Positions 63,630 to 64,000 of a DNA stretch of 64,000 nt are shown piece by piece. Each line of letters opens with the position of its first letter. The stretch's first letter is position 1. The notes beneath the pieces were generated by a model. The model was not told the DNA's origin and did not search any database. It saw nothing but the letters and a program-made list of their open reading frames with translations. The position numbers and the translations under genes are program-made. Source of the DNA: Lichenostomus cassidix. Its lineage: Eukaryota; Chordata; Aves; Passeriformes; Meliphagidae. The stretch is taken from contig CM039211.1 in assembly GCA_008360975.2 (NCBI GenBank), positions 69,282,565-69,346,564 of the forward strand, given 5' to 3'.

Positions 63630-63880
63630 CACAGGATGATGGGTAAGAATTTTCTCTCAAGTTTCTGGATGACATAAAATTAGAAAGAAAGTTAGCACTG
63701 TGATTCACAGGGATCTCCACAGGTTGCAGAAAGGCTCCTTGATAAGCCTCATCAAGTTCTAAAAAGGCAAATATGAAATTTTGTATCTGGAATGGAATAA
63801 TGCCGTGCAACAGTACAGACTGTGAACCACATGGCAAGAAAAAAAGCTTTCCTTTGTACTTTCTAAATATAACTACTCCC
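63630..63880 (+). mobile_element. CR1 LINE ORF2 fragment (after the FADD box), sense
   Basis: The nucleotide text 'CAAGTTTCTGGATGACATAA' corresponds to CR1 'caagtttgcagatgacaccaa' (FADD box). Then 'GATCTCCACAGGTTGCAG' follows, and finally 'GAATGGAATAATGCCGTGCA' with 'ACAGTACAGACTG' (CR1: 'gggaacaaccccatgcaccagtacaggctg'). It is decayed, with stops and frameshifts, and both ends are lost. Confidence 0.8.
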
Positions 63881-64000
63881 CCCCACACCCCTCCCCATGT
63901 AACTCCATAGTCTGAAGGGTAGGAAAATGGATGGAACTGGGTGTTTTTTCTGTCTGTTCCATCAGTGATTTTGTCATGGGCACTTGCTTCAAAAAAACAA
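63881..64000. other. Short unassigned end of window
   Basis: A C-rich run (ACTCCCCCCCACACCCCTCCCC) near 63875-63897, then unremarkable sequence to the right edge. Confidence 0.5.

Noticed and set aside
1..64000. CRISPR arrays, tRNA or rRNA genes, riboswitches, bacterial promoters
   Set aside because: No spaced direct-repeat arrays, no tRNA B-box with cloverleaf context and no prokaryotic gene organisation seen; the repeat content is that of a bird genome.

Overview
The window is vertebrate nuclear DNA, almost certainly from a bird and probably a songbird. The base composition is AT-rich and CpG-poor. There are no operons, ribosome binding sites or long open frames. At least eight pieces of avian CR1 LINE retrotransposon can be read, in both orientations and of very different ages. 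There is one clear solo LTR of an endogenous retrovirus (61294-61908, minus), and one GC-rich dispersed repeat of a kind I know from songbird genomes (from the left edge to about 830). Long purine microsatellites (GGAGA and GGGAA units) complete the picture.

Layout. 1-830: decayed GC-rich dispersed repeat, antisense, running off the left edge. 0.8-16 kb: AT-rich apparently single-copy DNA with simple repeats at 4.5, 6.2, 7.45 and 10.6 kb, plus a few exon-like stretches. 16-18.5 kb: two short CR1 3' ends in opposite orientation. 21.0-21.2 kb: (GGAGA)n. 22-25 kb: two exon-like stretches. 28.4-29.2 kb: old antisense CR1 reverse-transcriptase segment. 29-39 kb: quiet DNA. 39.2-39.7 kb: antisense CR1 3' part. 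44.4-45.0 kb: GC-rich patch followed by a sense CR1 3' end. 49.4 kb: very old CR1 tail. 53.3-54.2 kb: sense CR1 fragment abutting a purine satellite of about 430 bp. 55.8-56.8 kb: longest CR1 copy (end of ORF2 plus 3' UTR). 60.4 kb: short CR1 end. 61.3-61.9 kb: solo LTR. 63.6-63.9 kb: last CR1 fragment.

Genes. I cannot name a protein-coding gene here. The open frames of 60-134 codons are mostly frames through microsatellites, CR1, the LTR or AT-rich DNA, and none matches a family I recognise. Six plus-strand stretches have splice acceptor and donor (or stop plus poly(A)) signals around short open or non-coding segments. The best are 11772-11817, 22178-22369 and 57668-57701. They could be exons of a long gene whose intron(s) fill the window, or lncRNA exons, but cryptic exons of this quality also arise by chance in 64 kb. 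I scanned the minus strand for splice sites less thoroughly. The safest reading is a gene desert or large intron carrying decayed transposons. I found no convincing new biological system.
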